A program made the position numbers and the translations under genes. 64,000 nucleotides of DNA from Heterohyrax brucei. Its lineage: Eukaryota > Chordata > Mammalia > Hyracoidea > Procaviidae. The notes under the pieces were generated by a model. The model was not told the origin of the DNA and ran no database searches. It saw only the letters and a program-made list of their open reading frames with translations. Where the stretch lies: positions 10,841,501-10,905,500 of the forward strand of contig CM053143.1 in assembly GCA_028571685.1 (NCBI GenBank), given 5' to 3'. This document shows positions 44,538 through 56,449 of this stretch, piece after piece; within the stretch, counting starts at the first letter, position 1; every line of letters begins with the position of its first letter.

Positions 44538-47500
44538 ATGGCAGTATTGAACACATACCTATCAATAATTACACTGAATGTGAATGGACTGAATATTCCA
44601 GTAAAGAGTGACATCTTGGGTCAAAAGACATGACCCATCTATATGTTGCCTACAAGAAACTCACTTGAGACTTAAAGATAGGAACAAACTGAAAATTAAA
44701 GGATGGAAGAATATATATCAAGCTAACAATGAACAAAGATGAGCAGGTGTGGCAATTCTAATCTCAGACAAAATCAATTTTAATGTCAAATCCACCATCA
44801 TGGACAAAGATGGACACCATTTATTGCTGAAAGGTTCAGTACACAAGCAAGACTTAACTATATTAAATATTTGTGCACCTAATACAAGAGCACCTAAATA
44901 CATCAAAGAAACAGTGACTACAATCAACAAAGAGTTATACGACTCCACAATAATAGTGGGAGACTTCAACACTCCACTCTCAATACTGGACAGATCATCC
45001 AGAAAAAAAACTCAGTAAAGATACAGAAGACCTCATTGACACAATTAACCAACTAAACCTCATTGATATATACAGAACTTTCCACCCATCAGCAGACAAC
45101 TATACCTTCTTCTCCAGTGCACATGGAACATTCTCTAGAATTGACCATGTGTTAGGACATAATGTAATTCTCAACAAAATGCATACCATTGAATTACTGC
45201 AAAGCATCTTCTCAGATCATAAAGCCATAAAAGTCAAAACCAATAGTGGAAAAAACATAGATAGAAAGTGGAACTCTTGGAAATTGAACAACATCTTGCT
45301 CAAAAAACCATGGGTTATAGAAGAAATCAAGGATAAAATAAAGAAATTCATGGATTCCAATGAGAATGAAAACACTTCTTACCAGCACCTATGGGATACA
45401 GTCAAAGCAGTGCTCAGAGGTCTGCTGATTTCCATAAATGCACACATCTGGAAGGAAGAAAGAAACCAAATCAAGGAACTAACCCTACAGCTTGCACAAG
45501 TAGAGAGAGAACAACAGAAGCAACCCTTCAAGCAACAGAAGAAATCAGATCAAAAAGACTAGAGAAGAACTAGATGAATTAGAGAATAGAAAAACAATTG
45601 AAAAAATTGAAAAGACCAAAAGCTGGTTTTGTGAAAAGAAGAACAATATTGACAAACCACTGGCTAAACTTACTAAAAAAAAAAAAAAGGAAATGAAACA
45701 AATATCCCAAATAAGAAATGAGAGGAGAGTGGTCACAACAGATCCAACAGAAATCAAAAATATCGTAACAGAATACTATGAAAGACTGTACTCTAAGAAA
45801 TTTGAAAACCTAGAGGAAATGGACCAATTCCTTGATTCATACCACCTACCCAAATTATCACAGCCTGAAGAAGAACAACTTAATAAATCCATCACAAAGG
45901 AAGAGATTGAAAAAGTCATCAAAACACTGCCAACCAAAAAAAGCCAGGGCCCAGATGGCTTCACTGCAGAATTCTGCCAAGCTTTTAGAGTCGAGTTATC
46001 TCCAATACTATTGAGACTATTTCACAGTATAGAAAGGGATGGAGTACTCCCAAACTCATTCTGTGAAGCCTAACATCAAAGCCAGGGAAACATCCAACCG
46101 AAAAGGAGAACGACAGACTGATATCACTCATGAATCTAGATGCAAAAATCTTCGACAAAATTCTTGCCAATAGAATACAACAACATATTAAAAAGTAATC
46201 TATGATAACCAAATGGGATTCATACCAGGGATGCAAGCTGGTTCAACATCAGAAAAACAAGTCATGTGATTAACCACATAAATATCACAAAAGACAAGAA
46301 TCATCTGATTTGGTCCACTGATGTAGAAAAAGCATTTGATAAAGTCCAACACCCATTCATGCTAAAAACTCTTAGCAAAATAGGCATAGATGGAAAATTC
46401 CTCAATGCAATAAGGGCCATTTATACAAAGCCAACTGCCTACATCATCCTGAATGAAGACAGACTGAAGGAGTTTCCCTTGAGAACAGGAACTAGACAAG
46501 GATGCCCATTCTCACTTCTCCTATTCAACATTGTGCTAGAAGTTCTAGCCAGAGTAATCAGAGCAATTAGACAAGACCAAGAAATAAATGGCATCTGCAT
46601 TGGCAAAGAAGTCAAAATCTCCCTGTTTGCTGATGATATGATTGTATATGCAGTGAATCCAAAAGAATCTGTAAGTAAACTACTCAGACTGATAGAAGAG
46701 TTCAGTAAAGTCTCAGAATACAGGATAAACATAAGTAAATCAGTAGGATTCCTTTACACCAACAGTGAGACTGTTAATGAAGAAATCATCAAATCAATAC
46801 CATTCACTATAGCCCCTAAAAAGATAAAGTACCTAAGAATTAATCTAACCAGAGAAATAACAGATCTTTACAAAGAGAACTACAAGCCCTTACTACAAGA
46901 AACTAAGAGACACTTAGATAAGTGGAGAAACCTACCCTGCTGATGGACAGGAAGACTTAACGTTGTGAAAATGTCTACTTTGCCCAAAGTAATTTACTTA
47001 CATAATGCAATCCCAGTACAAGTTCCAGCATCATTTTTTAACAAGATGGACAAACAAATCACCAATTTTGCTTGGAAAGGGAAGAAACCCCAGATAAGTA
47101 AAGTACTACTAAAGAAGAAGAACACACTGGGATGCCTCTCATTATCTGACTTTAGAATCTATTACACTGCCACAGTGGTCAAAATAGCCTGGTACTGGTA
47201 CAAGACAGACAGATCGATCAATGGAACAGAATTGAGACCACAGAGATGACACCATGTGCCTATGAACAGTTGATATTCGACAAAGGCCCTAAGATATTAA
47301 GCTGGGGTAAAAACAGTATCTTCAACAAAGGGTGCTAGCAAAATTGGATATCCATCTGCAATAATTGAAACAAGATCCATATCTTACATCTTATACAAAA
47401 ACCAACTCCAACTGGATAAAAGACCTAAATATCAAATCTAAAACAATAAAGCTCATCCAAGAGAAAGTTTTAATACACAATGTAGACAAACTTCAAAATC

Positions 47501-48320
47501 TGTCAAATAAACCACAATCAACAGAAGAGAAAATAGATAAACAGGAACTACTAAGAATCAGACACTTTTGCTCAACCAAAGACTTCATTAATAGAATTAA
47601 AAGGCGACCTACAGAATGGGAAATAATATTTGGCAACTCTGTGTCAGATCGACGCCTGGTCTCCATAATCTATAAGGTACTACAAAATATCAATAAGGAG
47701 AAGATAAATCATCCAATTAAGTGATGGGCAAAAGAGATGGACAGACATTTCTCTAAAGAGGAGATCCAGGCAGCCAAAAAACACATGTGGACATGTTCAC
47801 GATCTTTAGTTATTAAAGAAATTGAAATCAAGACTACAATGAGATACCATCTTACCCCAAGGTTGGCCATGATCCAAAAAACAACAAATGCTGGAAAGGC
47901 TATGGAGAAAGTGGAACTCTCCTACACTGTTGGTGGGGTTGCAAAATGGTCCAGCCTCTTTGGAAAGCATTCTGGCACTTCCTTAAAAAAATGGATGTTG
48001 ATATACCATTTGACCCAGTAATTCCACTACTTGGAATGTATCCTACAGGATCACGGTCATTCACACCAACTGATACATGCACAAGAATGTTTATTGCAGC
48101 ATAGTCCATGATAGCAAAAAGATGGAATCAACCCAGATGCCCAACAACAGAGGAATGGATGGGTAAACTATGGTATATATACTCAATGGAGCACTGTGCA
48201 ATGATAAAGAACAATGATGATTCCAGGACACGTCTCATAACCTGTTTTCAATTGGAAGACGTCATGTTGAGTGAAAGTAGTCAGAGACAAAAGGACAAAT
48301 ATTGTATGAGACCCCTATGA
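44538..48320 (+). pseudogene. L1 copy 4 ORF2, full length, broken
   Basis: About 1,260 codons. The start ATG at 44538 (MAVLNTYLS) matches copy 2. The endonuclease shows TLNVNGLN, QETHLRLKD, VGDFNTPLSILDRS (44749-45018) and SDHKAIK (45149-45562). The reverse transcriptase is best kept: 45693-46073 holds [13 protein letters not shown] and 46266-46943 holds GTRQGCP and [10 protein letters not shown], so the catalytic FADD is intact. The C-terminal part is at 46965-47249, 47365-47724, 47737-48021 and 48108-48320; the cysteine region [16 protein letters not shown] sits near 47890 in another frame. At least eight frame changes or stops, including a run of about 12 A at 45676-45688. Confidence 0.92.
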
Positions 48321-49318
48321 TAAGAAACTTACGCATAGAAGAAAAGACTCTTCGATGGCTGCAATGGAGGGGATAGAGGGAGGGTGATGGGGGGAGGGTT
48401 TAGATTAGATAGTTGATAGAAATTTGGTTGGGTGAAATCGGTGACAGCACACATTAGAAACAAGAACAATATTAAGTGGACTTCAACGTAACTTGAGTAC
48501 TCCTCCCATCTTAATCCAATAATGCAAGGACAGAGCAGCTAGGGCAGGGGGCAGGGGATCTTACTCTTAGGTGAAATCAAGGCCAATTGGCACAACTTAG
48601 CATTTTGCTAAGATGGCTCTTCGGTGAGTGGTGTCTGGGGTCTTAAAATCTGCCAAGTTGCCATTTGAGGTCACAGCAAATGGTCCCAACTCAGCAGGAA
48701 CGGATGCTCACTGATGACCAAAATGACAACCCAGAAGACAGAGATACGCACATGAGTGGGTGTCTACATCAACTTCAGACCAGAAGAACTGGATGGTGCC
48801 CAGCCACCACCAGTGATAGCTGTGAGGGAGCTCACTAAGTTGAGTCTCACTGGCAACACAAGAATGAAAAGGAGTGCACCCTGAGATCTCCACTGAAAGA
48901 CCACAACTGATGGTCCAGCAGCTTTGGGGTTCCCCTGGGAGCCTGGACCCTGGCCCTGATGCTACCCTTGCCCATGGATCATAATGAAGGTCCACTCTTT
49001 GGACAGCAAGGGATTGGACTTGACAACACAGAGTGACTATATATTGGGTGCACTTTATGATTGTATGCCTCTATAGGATATCATCCTGCTGACCTCTGAC
49101 TGGAGGAAGGGGAGTGGGTGGAGAGTAGGGGAAAGGAGACTGCTGGAAGGATGACACAGGTATGGAGCAGAGAAGTATAGTGTGCTGTCGCCGGGCGGGG
49201 AGAGCAGTGGAAGCTGCATATAGTTGGGCATGCAAATTTATATGGGAATGTACATTTTCACTCAGTCATAATAAAAAATAAATAAATAATGATAAAAAAG
49301 AAATCAAAATATATATAT
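48321..49318 (+). other. L1 copy 4 3' UTR and tail
   Basis: A G-rich purine tract 'ggagggtgatggggggaggg' lies at 48378-48397, an ancient feature of mammalian L1 3' UTRs. The last part, 'gtacattttcactcagtcat', leads to 'aataaaaaataaataaataa', which carries overlapping AATAAA polyadenylation signals. The same 3' UTR occurs at 62059-63116 and, reversed, at 24844-25815. Confidence 0.87.
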
Positions 49319-49502
49319 ATATTCAAGCCGTACCCATCCTACTCCAAATCAGCAGAAATCTCTCCTTCCATGTGTTCCTGCTATTCCCAAATGATAGTGA
49401 TCTCTTTTCTGGCCATCCGTGGACCATCACCAGTATTTTTCTGCGGTATTTCACCTTTCTAATCATTTACTGAAATAATGTGTGCACAAATCCTCATAAT
49501 TA

Positions 49503-49663
49503 AACCCCAAACCCATTGCTGTTGAGGCAATTCTGATTCATAGCAAACTTGCAGGTAAGAGTAGAACTGTCCCATAGGGTTTCCAAGGAGCACCTGGCAG
49601 ATTTGAACTGCTAACCTTTTGGTTAGCAGACATATGACTTAACTACTATGCCACCAGGGTTTC
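49503..49663 (-). mobile_element. AfroSINE-type SINE, nearly complete
   Basis: 'aaccccaaacccattgctgt', 'gggtttccaaggagcacctg', 'gatttgaactgctaaccttt' and head 'ctatgccaccagggtttcc'. Confidence 0.9.
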
Positions 49664-50189
49664 CAGTTCTTATGGTTAGTGCTCACTTACAAGTCCCTTC
49701 CATATCAAAGACCTTACAATTATGTAGTGAATAAATGAGTGTCTGCTTACTGTGCCTCCTGCAGTTACCACATACTCTAGTTACAGCTCCAAAACCAGTG
49801 TTCTTACTCTTTTCTTATTTTGTTTTTTTGGTTTTTTTGGTGCCGAGCATTCTGTGGGCAATCTGGTAGTAATCTGGTAAAGCTTATTGGTCTCTTCCAT
49901 GAGAATGTATTTTAAGCAAATAAAATACAAAGATTACAAAAGAAGCCAATTATACCGAAATACAGTTATCAAAACGCTTTTTTGCAAATCAAACTTTTAG
50001 AATCATAGTGTGTGTTTATAAATGCACTAAATACCAAGAAATCATTTAAAATATAGATAACTTAAAATAAAGTAACTTCTGAAATACCTATCAGTGGGAA
50101 GGCTGTTACTGTTTAAATAGAATAAGAACATTTAACTGTAATCCTTGAAAAAGCATCAAGCACATGTCATGTTAGACAGCCAGTTGATT
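49664..50189. other. Unassigned AT-rich sequence
   Basis: No repeat or coding region recognised; short T/G-rich run at 49818-49842. Confidence 0.45.
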
Positions 50190-50700
50190 TCAATTTTTTT
50201 ATTTCCGTTAGTTTCAGATGTTGAAAATTTTGATTTGAAAGGCTAAATTATTACAAATAGAATTAAAACATTCATATATACTTTACATGACAAGAAAATT
50301 TCTCTCAAGTGACACTTTGATTCTGCAAGGCCTTTTGTGTTAAAATCCAATTGTCATTAAGTTTTTTAACCTGAATCTAAAGGATTCTTTGCTGACTGGA
50401 TCAGCATCTTCAGTACACATATCAAAAAGAAGCAAGAATGATGATCCAAGGTTCAACTTTGATGACATCAAGATAAAAATAACCTTTGCAAGCTTTCTGA
50501 AAAGTTTCCAGATGTTTGCCAAGTTCTCTTTTCAAGGACATTGATGAAAAATCATGCATCTTGTCTTCAGAGAGGTAAAGTACTTCCTTCCAGCACTGAC
50601 AGTTTGCCAAGATGCTCTACATTAGCAGCTTAGCCAAAAAAGTTTGTAAGTTTGTTAGAGAATCCATTTTGGTGAGACTGTGTTCAAAATGCCCTCGCTG
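50190..50700 (-). pseudogene. Possible processed-gene relic, parent unknown
   Basis: On the minus strand two overlapping frames read on from each other: 50422-50610 (with MSLKRELGKHLETFQKACKG) and, after a frame change, 50340-50522 (with CTEDADPVSKESFRFRLKN). Together they look protein-like over about 90 residues with mixed charged and hydrophobic positions, and a preceding in-frame stop separates them from further upstream similarity. On the minus strand downstream, 'ggaaataaaaaaattg' near 50195-50210 could be a polyadenylation signal with a tail remnant. I do not recognise the parent. It may be a retrocopy or a chance frame. Confidence 0.3.
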
Positions 50701-51099
50701 CCTTACAGAGAGTTAAAAATTCTGATTTAAACTGCTCAGTTTTGCAAACATTTAAGAAACAATGAAAATGACTTGTCTCCTTTCTTATATTAATCAACAG
50801 TTATAGGTCAAGAACACTGAAAAGGAGCACAAAATGTGTGAGACACCACTGTGAGATACTTGACTTCACGTTTGGTAAAGGTACAGAGATGGCCAATAGC
50901 CAGCCAGCAACACTGCACCCAAGTCTCTCAACAGAAGGATTATGATCTCACGTGATCTAACTTCAAAGTATAATGTGATATGAAAATATCTGTAGTTTCT
51001 CTTGATGACAAAGTCGCAATATACTAATACTGCTGTATTCTGTGACCCTCACAATCAAATGTCAGAGTTAGACGAAATAAAGGCATGATTGTGAGCAGT
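50701..51099. other. Unassigned sequence, no gene
   Basis: Nothing recognised; the right part may be more of the L1 3' UTR that follows. Confidence 0.4.
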
Positions 51100-51320
51100 C
51101 ATCTAAGATACTCCACACAGTGTGACTAAATGGGCACATCAGCTAAGAAACAAGGACAAGATGACGGGAGGGAACAAGATAATTATAATGGGGAACCCAA
51201 AGCTGACACTTCGCTGGGTTGGCAACCAACATCACAAAACAATATGTTTATTAACTGTTTAATGAGAAACTAATTTGCACTATAAACTTTCATCCAAAGC
51301 ACAATAAAAGTAAAATAAAG
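51100..51320 (+). mobile_element. L1 3' end, another subfamily
   Basis: 'tgactaaatgggcacatcag', 'ggttggcaaccaacatcaca', 'taatgagaaactaatttgca' and the end 'aaagcacaataaaagtaaaa' match in order the 3' part of 54730-55575. Both are L1-type 3' UTR ends unlike those of copies 1 to 4. Confidence 0.65.
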
Positions 51321-51769
51321 GCCTAATTCTCTTCCCGTCCAAGCTCATGGACTGTGCAAGTTGTTATTTCTATCCACAGAACCCCTGTTCTAAAAGCAAA
51401 ACTAAGACTACAAGTTTACTTCTGAAATTCCAAAGTGAAAATGTCAATGTAATGTCCCAAGATTAATGTGTCCATACAATCTATAATCCAAACCACTTTG
51501 GGGAGTTAAGGGACCGTAATAATATATAATTCACCAAAACAACAGTCTATAAACAAGACCACTCTGGGCAAACAGAAATATTTGACCATCCTATCCAAGC
51601 AGAAAGATTAAAGTGCAAAGAAAAACTTGCAGAATTCAAAAGTGATTCTGTTTTTGATACAAGGAATTCTCTCCATTAACTAAGAACTTCAGGATCTGTA
51701 AGAACTATCAGCTCTAATCCAAATTAATAGTTAGAACTTTTTGCTTTCGTCTGATCTGGTATAATTAGA
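51321..51769. other. Unassigned sequence, no gene
   Basis: Nothing recognised. Confidence 0.45.
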
Positions 51770-51850
51770 CATCGCAATCTATAGGGTCGTTGTGAGTTGT
51801 AATTGACTCAGTGGCAGTGGGTTACCGATAAAATCATTTTTGTTTTTGGT
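51770..51850 (+). mobile_element. AfroSINE-type SINE, tail only
   Basis: 'atagggtcgttgtgagttgt', 'aattgactcagtggcagtgg' and a T/G-rich end 'tttttgtttttggtg'. Confidence 0.75.
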
Positions 51851-52422
51851 GAAAAAGATCTAAGTTATGGCAGCATGCAAACTTTGCATTGCTTCAATAG
51901 TCAATTACTATTAAAAGCTCATCTTGGTTTAAGCAAATTACTTTGACAAGCAAGTCTAAATTACCGAAATATTTTAAAGATGATATTTTCAGTCAACCAT
52001 TCTAATATCACCTATTGTAATTCCATGTCCTGTGGTATTTTATGAGCCCCTTTAACAGAAAAAGTAAGATGAGCATCAAAAGCGTTGAGCTTTTGCCTGT
52101 AGCTGGTATTCAAGGCCTTCAGTAGGTTGTTAGAGACTTGCCGAGCTTGACTGTCTCTGCCAACTCAGTTGCCCATAGTCTCTGAATCCTGGAGATCCAG
52201 GTAAAGAGAAGAGGTAAACCTCTGCAGTCTCCGTAATACTTCCCAAGAGGCAAAGAAAAGTATTTTTGCAGAAGAAATACCTTAAAAGGCTTTATGAAAA
52301 TCACAGACTCTCCTTTGTGGAAGTACAAAAATGAGTGAAGGAGGACTGTGAGAGAAGAGAGAAGATTGCTACTTTCGGTGTTTAACATATTTCCTCATTT
52401 ACCAGTCAGCTTACAAAGAGGC
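51851..52422. other. Unassigned sequence, no gene
   Basis: Nothing recognised; the 89-residue minus-strand frame 52119-52388 has no motif. Confidence 0.45.
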
Positions 52423-52974
52423 AGTTTTAGTGATCTGGTATTTCTGTAATAGAAATACCACAAGTGGATGGCATTAGCAAAGAAAAGATTATTCTTACAC
52501 AGTCTAGTAGGCTACAAGTCAGAATTCTGGATGTCTACTACAGGGGAAAGGCTTTCCCTCTTTGTCAGCTCTGGAGGAAGTTCTTTGTGTTGTATGAGTC
52601 TTTGATCAGGGAACATCTTGGCACATGAACGTTAGGTCTAGTGGACATAATCTACTCCTGGAGCTGCATTTTTGATGGTATGAGTCCCCACTCTCTGCTT
52701 GCTCCCTTTCCCTTTATTTGGTGTAGGACGAGAAGATAAGAGATGGTGCAAGCTGCACACCAGGGACACTCCCTTTATATTGGAGCTGTGAGGTGGCCTT
52801 ACAATCCCACCTTGATCTTCTCTATCATAATCCTGTCTATTAGCCACAAGCAGAGATGAGGATTTCCAGCATAGGAAAATCACAAAACGGAGAGAAGTCA
52901 TGGAATACAGGGACTCATGGCCCAGACAAATTACCACACTTATTTTTGCGGGGTACACAGCTCAATCCATGACA
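52423..52974 (-). mobile_element. Solo LTR, MaLR type
   Basis: It runs from 'agttttagtgatctggtatt' to 'ctcaatccatgaca'. Its subtype ('tctggtatt', 'gtctattagccacaagcaga') matches the pair at 57951-58834 more closely than the LTRs at 2-20 kb. Confidence 0.85.
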
Positions 52975-52982
52975 GATGCTGT

Positions 52983-53110
52983 GACTACTGTCTTACAGTT
53001 GGGGAAATTTAGGCTCAGGATTAGTTTATTCACTTGCTCAGGATCACCAAGCATAGTTCTGAACCCTGCTCTTTCAATGCAGAGCACTCTACGCCTTACA
53101 CTGTCACATC
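52983..53110 (-). mobile_element. MIR SINE
   Basis: 'cttacagttggggaaattta', 'ggctcaggattag', 'cttgctcaggatcacca' and 'gaaccctgctctttcaatgc' follow the reversed MIR consensus order. Confidence 0.7.
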
Positions 53111-53261
53111 AACTAAACTTGAGAAATCAAGAGGGAACCCATGCTCATTGTGACCTGCTCATGTCCCTCCCTGGAATATATGTCTACATATTTCTGAATC
53201 CAAGGACTAAAGAGGGTAGACGAAAAAGCAGGATAGTCCAAGTCCCTGGGAGAGGATATAC

Positions 53262-53400
53262 TAGAAACTCTGGAGGCATAGTGATAAGAGCCACAACTGC
53301 TGACCAGCAGTTTGAATACAAAAGACATGTCTTGAAAACTCTAACTGTGAGTCTGAATTGACTAGATAACAATGGATTTGGGGATTTTTCTTTTCTTTCT
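53262..53400 (+). mobile_element. AfroSINE-type SINE
   Basis: 'aaactctggaggcatagtga', 'accagcagtttgaatac' (B box), a short body and the tail 'gtgagtctgaattgactaga' with a T-rich end. Confidence 0.78.
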
Positions 53401-54049
53401 TTTTTTGTTTTATTTTTTCATTTGAGGAGTATAGATCAGACAGGTGGTCATAAAAGAATAAAGTAGAAATGAAGTTGACTAGCACCTGCTTCAAATACTG
53501 CTGGTCTAAAAGACCAGGGAGTCAAGATTGTTCCACAGCCCAGTTGGGTTCTCATCACAATGAAACACATTCATTGAGTTCTCAATGCAGTCAATTATTA
53601 TTTGTATTTATCATAATACAAATACAGAATCATTGCAACATGTGTAGAACATAACTTACAATATTTATTCACCATTCTTTTTCCACATCCATTTTCCAAC
53701 CATCTTCAGAGTTTGGAGCTATGTAACTAAAGCTGTTTCCGATTACCAAAATTAGCTTCTACCCCCTTTGGATTAACATGTAACACACAACAAAAGTCTT
53801 AACTTGAAGATAAAACAGATTGCTCACTTTATTTTTTGTGTAAAAAGCTTTTGACAGAAATCAGAGTTAATTGACAATGTTTCCCTTGAGATATAAACCA
53901 CTGTAAAAAGAACAGGAACATTATTAGAAAGTTAATCTTTATTCTAAAAGACAATAAAAATTTAGTAGCATTAGTTTATATTTGTCAATTATAATATTTT
54001 GGTCAAGATAGTCCATAAATGTAAATAAGATTATAGTATCTTTTTAAAT
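53401..54049. other. Unassigned AT-rich sequence
   Basis: Nothing recognised. Confidence 0.45.
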
Positions 54050-54300
54050 GACCTAGGATGAAAGCTTTTCCATTCTTTCATTCATTCATAATTTTTGCTT
54101 ATCATTAACGTGCCAAGCACCGAAAATGCAACAGTGCTCAGAAAGCACTATAACTTCAGGGATTATGACAGGTGATGACACACTAACTGAGCAAAAAGAT
54201 CATCTAGAAAATATTTTGATAACTTAGATTTGCTTGTTAAAGGACAGACACAATGCCTGCCCTCACGGAGCTTTCAGACTGCAGAACACAAAAATGCTTC
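54050..54300 (+). mobile_element. L2-type relic
   Basis: 'ctttcattcattcataattt', 'aacgtgccaagcaccgaaaa' and, after a spacer, 'gacagacacaatgcctgccc' with 'tcacggagctttcagactgc' fit the L2 3' end in order. Confidence 0.6.
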
Positions 54301-54398
54301 AGGAGTACTCAGTCTTGAATCCTAAATTCTCTGGCAGGCAGATGCAGTTTTTCGGTCAAAGGATCAGAATTCTTACACCAGTATGGCCACTGTTACCG

Positions 54399-54422
54399 TT
54401 TTTTTTTTTTTTTTTTTTTTTT
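54399..54422. repeat. Poly(T) run, 24 bp
   Basis: 24 uninterrupted T; probably the A tail of a minus-strand retroposon whose body is not recognisable. Confidence 0.9.
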
Positions 54423-54729
54423 ACTTTTTGGAAGTAATAAAAATAAACTCACAAGTTTCAGACAACAAAAAAGGGGGGTGGGGAATTTGTTATAAACATG
54501 CAACAGTGACAGGGGTGAGAGTTAACACAAAAACACCAGTTTCTCTTGAAGTGTCTTACCTTCTGTCTACCTTATACCTAAGTTTTTTGTGACAGATAAT
54601 GCAGATAACGAGAAGAAAGAACAAGAGAGGAGGGACTGATGAAAGTGGAAGAGTAAGACATAAATCTGCATCTATTGGAGTACAAGGAAGAGTTTTTGAG
54701 TTTCTTACTAAGTTATTCCAAACCAGACA

Positions 54730-55575
54730 TATGGAACCGGAAATCAGATGATCATGACTTCCCACCCCTGCCCAAATGTTCTTGTGACTACCGGGGAAAG
54801 CAGCGCAAGTTGCCCAAGACAAGGTCATGGAAGTTCCATAGACATATCCAAACTTCCTGAGGAACTGAATTACTGAGCTAAGGGCTAGGGGAACCATGGC
54901 TTCAGGAAACATCTAACAATTGGCATGATAAGGTTTATAAATAGTCTACATTCTACTTTGGTGAGTAGTATCTGGGGTCTTAAAAGATTGTGAGAGGCCA
55001 TCCAAAATACTCCACCGGTCTCACCCCAGTGGGAACAAAGGAGAATGAGGAGAACCAAAAACTCAAGGGAAAGATTCATCCGAAGTCCTAATGGACCACA
55101 ACTACCACAGCTTCCACCAGACTGAGTGTAGCACATCTAGACAGTGCCACCACTAACTGTCTGGGGCTCTGGACAGAGCTGGAGAAAAGATGTAGAACAA
55201 AATAATGATTCCCAATAAAAGACCAGACTTACTTACCTGACAGAGACTACAGAAACCACAAGAGCATGGCCCCCCAAACCCTTTTAGCTTAGTAATGAAG
55301 TTACCCCTGAGGTTCACTCTTCAGCCAAATATTAGACATGCCCATAAAACAAAGTGAGACTAAATGGGTACACCAGCCTAAAGGCAAGGGCAGGAAGGCA
55401 GGAGGTGACAGGAAAGCTGGTAATGGAGAACATAAGATTGAGAAGGGAAAGTGCTGACTTGTCATGGGTTGCCAACCAATATCACTAAACAAGATGTGCA
55501 CTCATTATTTAATGAGAAGCTAGTATGTAGTGTAAACTTGGATTTAGAGTACAATTTTTTTTTTAAAAAAAAAAA
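54730..55575 (+). mobile_element. L1 3' UTR and tail, another subfamily
   Basis: The segment includes 'ctgaattactgagctaaggg', 'ggtgagtagtatctggggtc' and 'gcatggccccccaaaccctt', and near the end 'ttaatgagaagctagtatg', then 'agagtacaat' and a mixed T/A run at 55553-55575. The phrase 'tctggggtcttaaaa' is shared with the 3' UTR of copy 4 (about 48631), which supports L1 origin. The 5' boundary is approximate. Confidence 0.6.
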
Positions 55576-56449
55576 AGGAACGTTTCTGTGAGCTGTGGAT
55601 TGATCCTAAAGAGACCCAAGCAAAGACTGGCATTCCATTTACATAACCTTTCATGTGCTTCTTCGTGACTCTTGCAAATATTTGATCAGTTACAAATATT
55701 TGATCAGTTACATCCAATAAGCTCTTTATTTTTGCTTTCAAGTACAATATTCCAATAAAAACTACAAGCATCTCCTTTAGTCTACCTAACTTCTACTCCC
55801 AGGTCTATCACAGATGAAAGATGGTCTCACGCACCCAAGAGGAGATACACAACCGAACTCAGGACTCCAAAACAGTTCTTTTCCCTCCCTGATCTCTCTC
55901 CCACTCTCATCTTTCATTCTGTCTGTGGGTCTGTCTGTCTGTCTCTCTCTCTCTCTCCCTCTCTGTCTAGTTCATTACCTGTAGAAAGAGAGCTCCAGCC
56001 CTGTGAGCTTGCGATTATGGAGAACAAGTTGTATTTTTCCTTCTGTGTTTTTATTTGCTTAGCTGTACAGTTAATTACTCAGCCTCAGTACAAGATTGTT
56101 GTGATTTAGACTTGAAAAACTATAAAAGCTCTTTAAATGCATATTTATATTAAAGTACTTTAAAGTGAATGTTCGTCATTCATAATAATAAATGATATTG
56201 TATGGACCATAATGCTGCCTCTCCTCTCAAACACCCCTTCAGACATAGATCCAACTTGTCTGCTGTAGTGCTCAAGTGACTGGATTGCCACTGGAAAATG
56301 TTGAAGTATTTTTCTTTCCTCAGAGCAGTGTCAGTGATGAAAATAGGAAAACTTTTCCTAGAAAGGCACTTGTGGATTTCTTCACACAACATATCACTTG
56401 TGATTTCAGAGATTCTGCTGGCTCACTGAAGCTCCCGTGTTGTCTAGTT
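55576..56449. other. Unassigned; contains a TC microsatellite
   Basis: No gene. A 14-base direct repeat 'atttgatcagttac' occurs at about 55679 and 55696. Confidence 0.45.
55930..55969. repeat. TCTG/TC microsatellite
   Basis: A 'tctg' run passes into 'tctctctctctc' over about 40 bp. Confidence 0.88.

Larger units (their letters stand above)
42171..49318 (+). mobile_element. L1 LINE copy 4, full length, best preserved
   Basis: A target duplication 'atattcaaactg' (42159-42170) and 'atattcaagccg' (49319-49330), ten of twelve alike, flanks it. Order: G-rich start 'gggggggggcggagtcaaga', 5' UTR to 43171, ORF1 43172-44128, spacer, ORF2 44538-48320, 3' UTR with A-rich tail to 49318. No other element interrupts it. 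Both ORFs are broken, so it cannot move by itself. Confidence 0.94.

Noticed and set aside
46266-46943. Reverse transcriptase with FADD motif, which could suggest a retron or a diversity-generating element
   Set aside because: It sits in a complete L1 (5' UTR, ORF1, ORF2, 3' UTR, target duplication) and has L1-type neighbours on both sides.
52900-53361. 153-residue open frame, one of the longest outside L1
   Set aside because: It runs through the end of an LTR, a MIR and a SINE, so it is a chance frame across three unrelated repeats.
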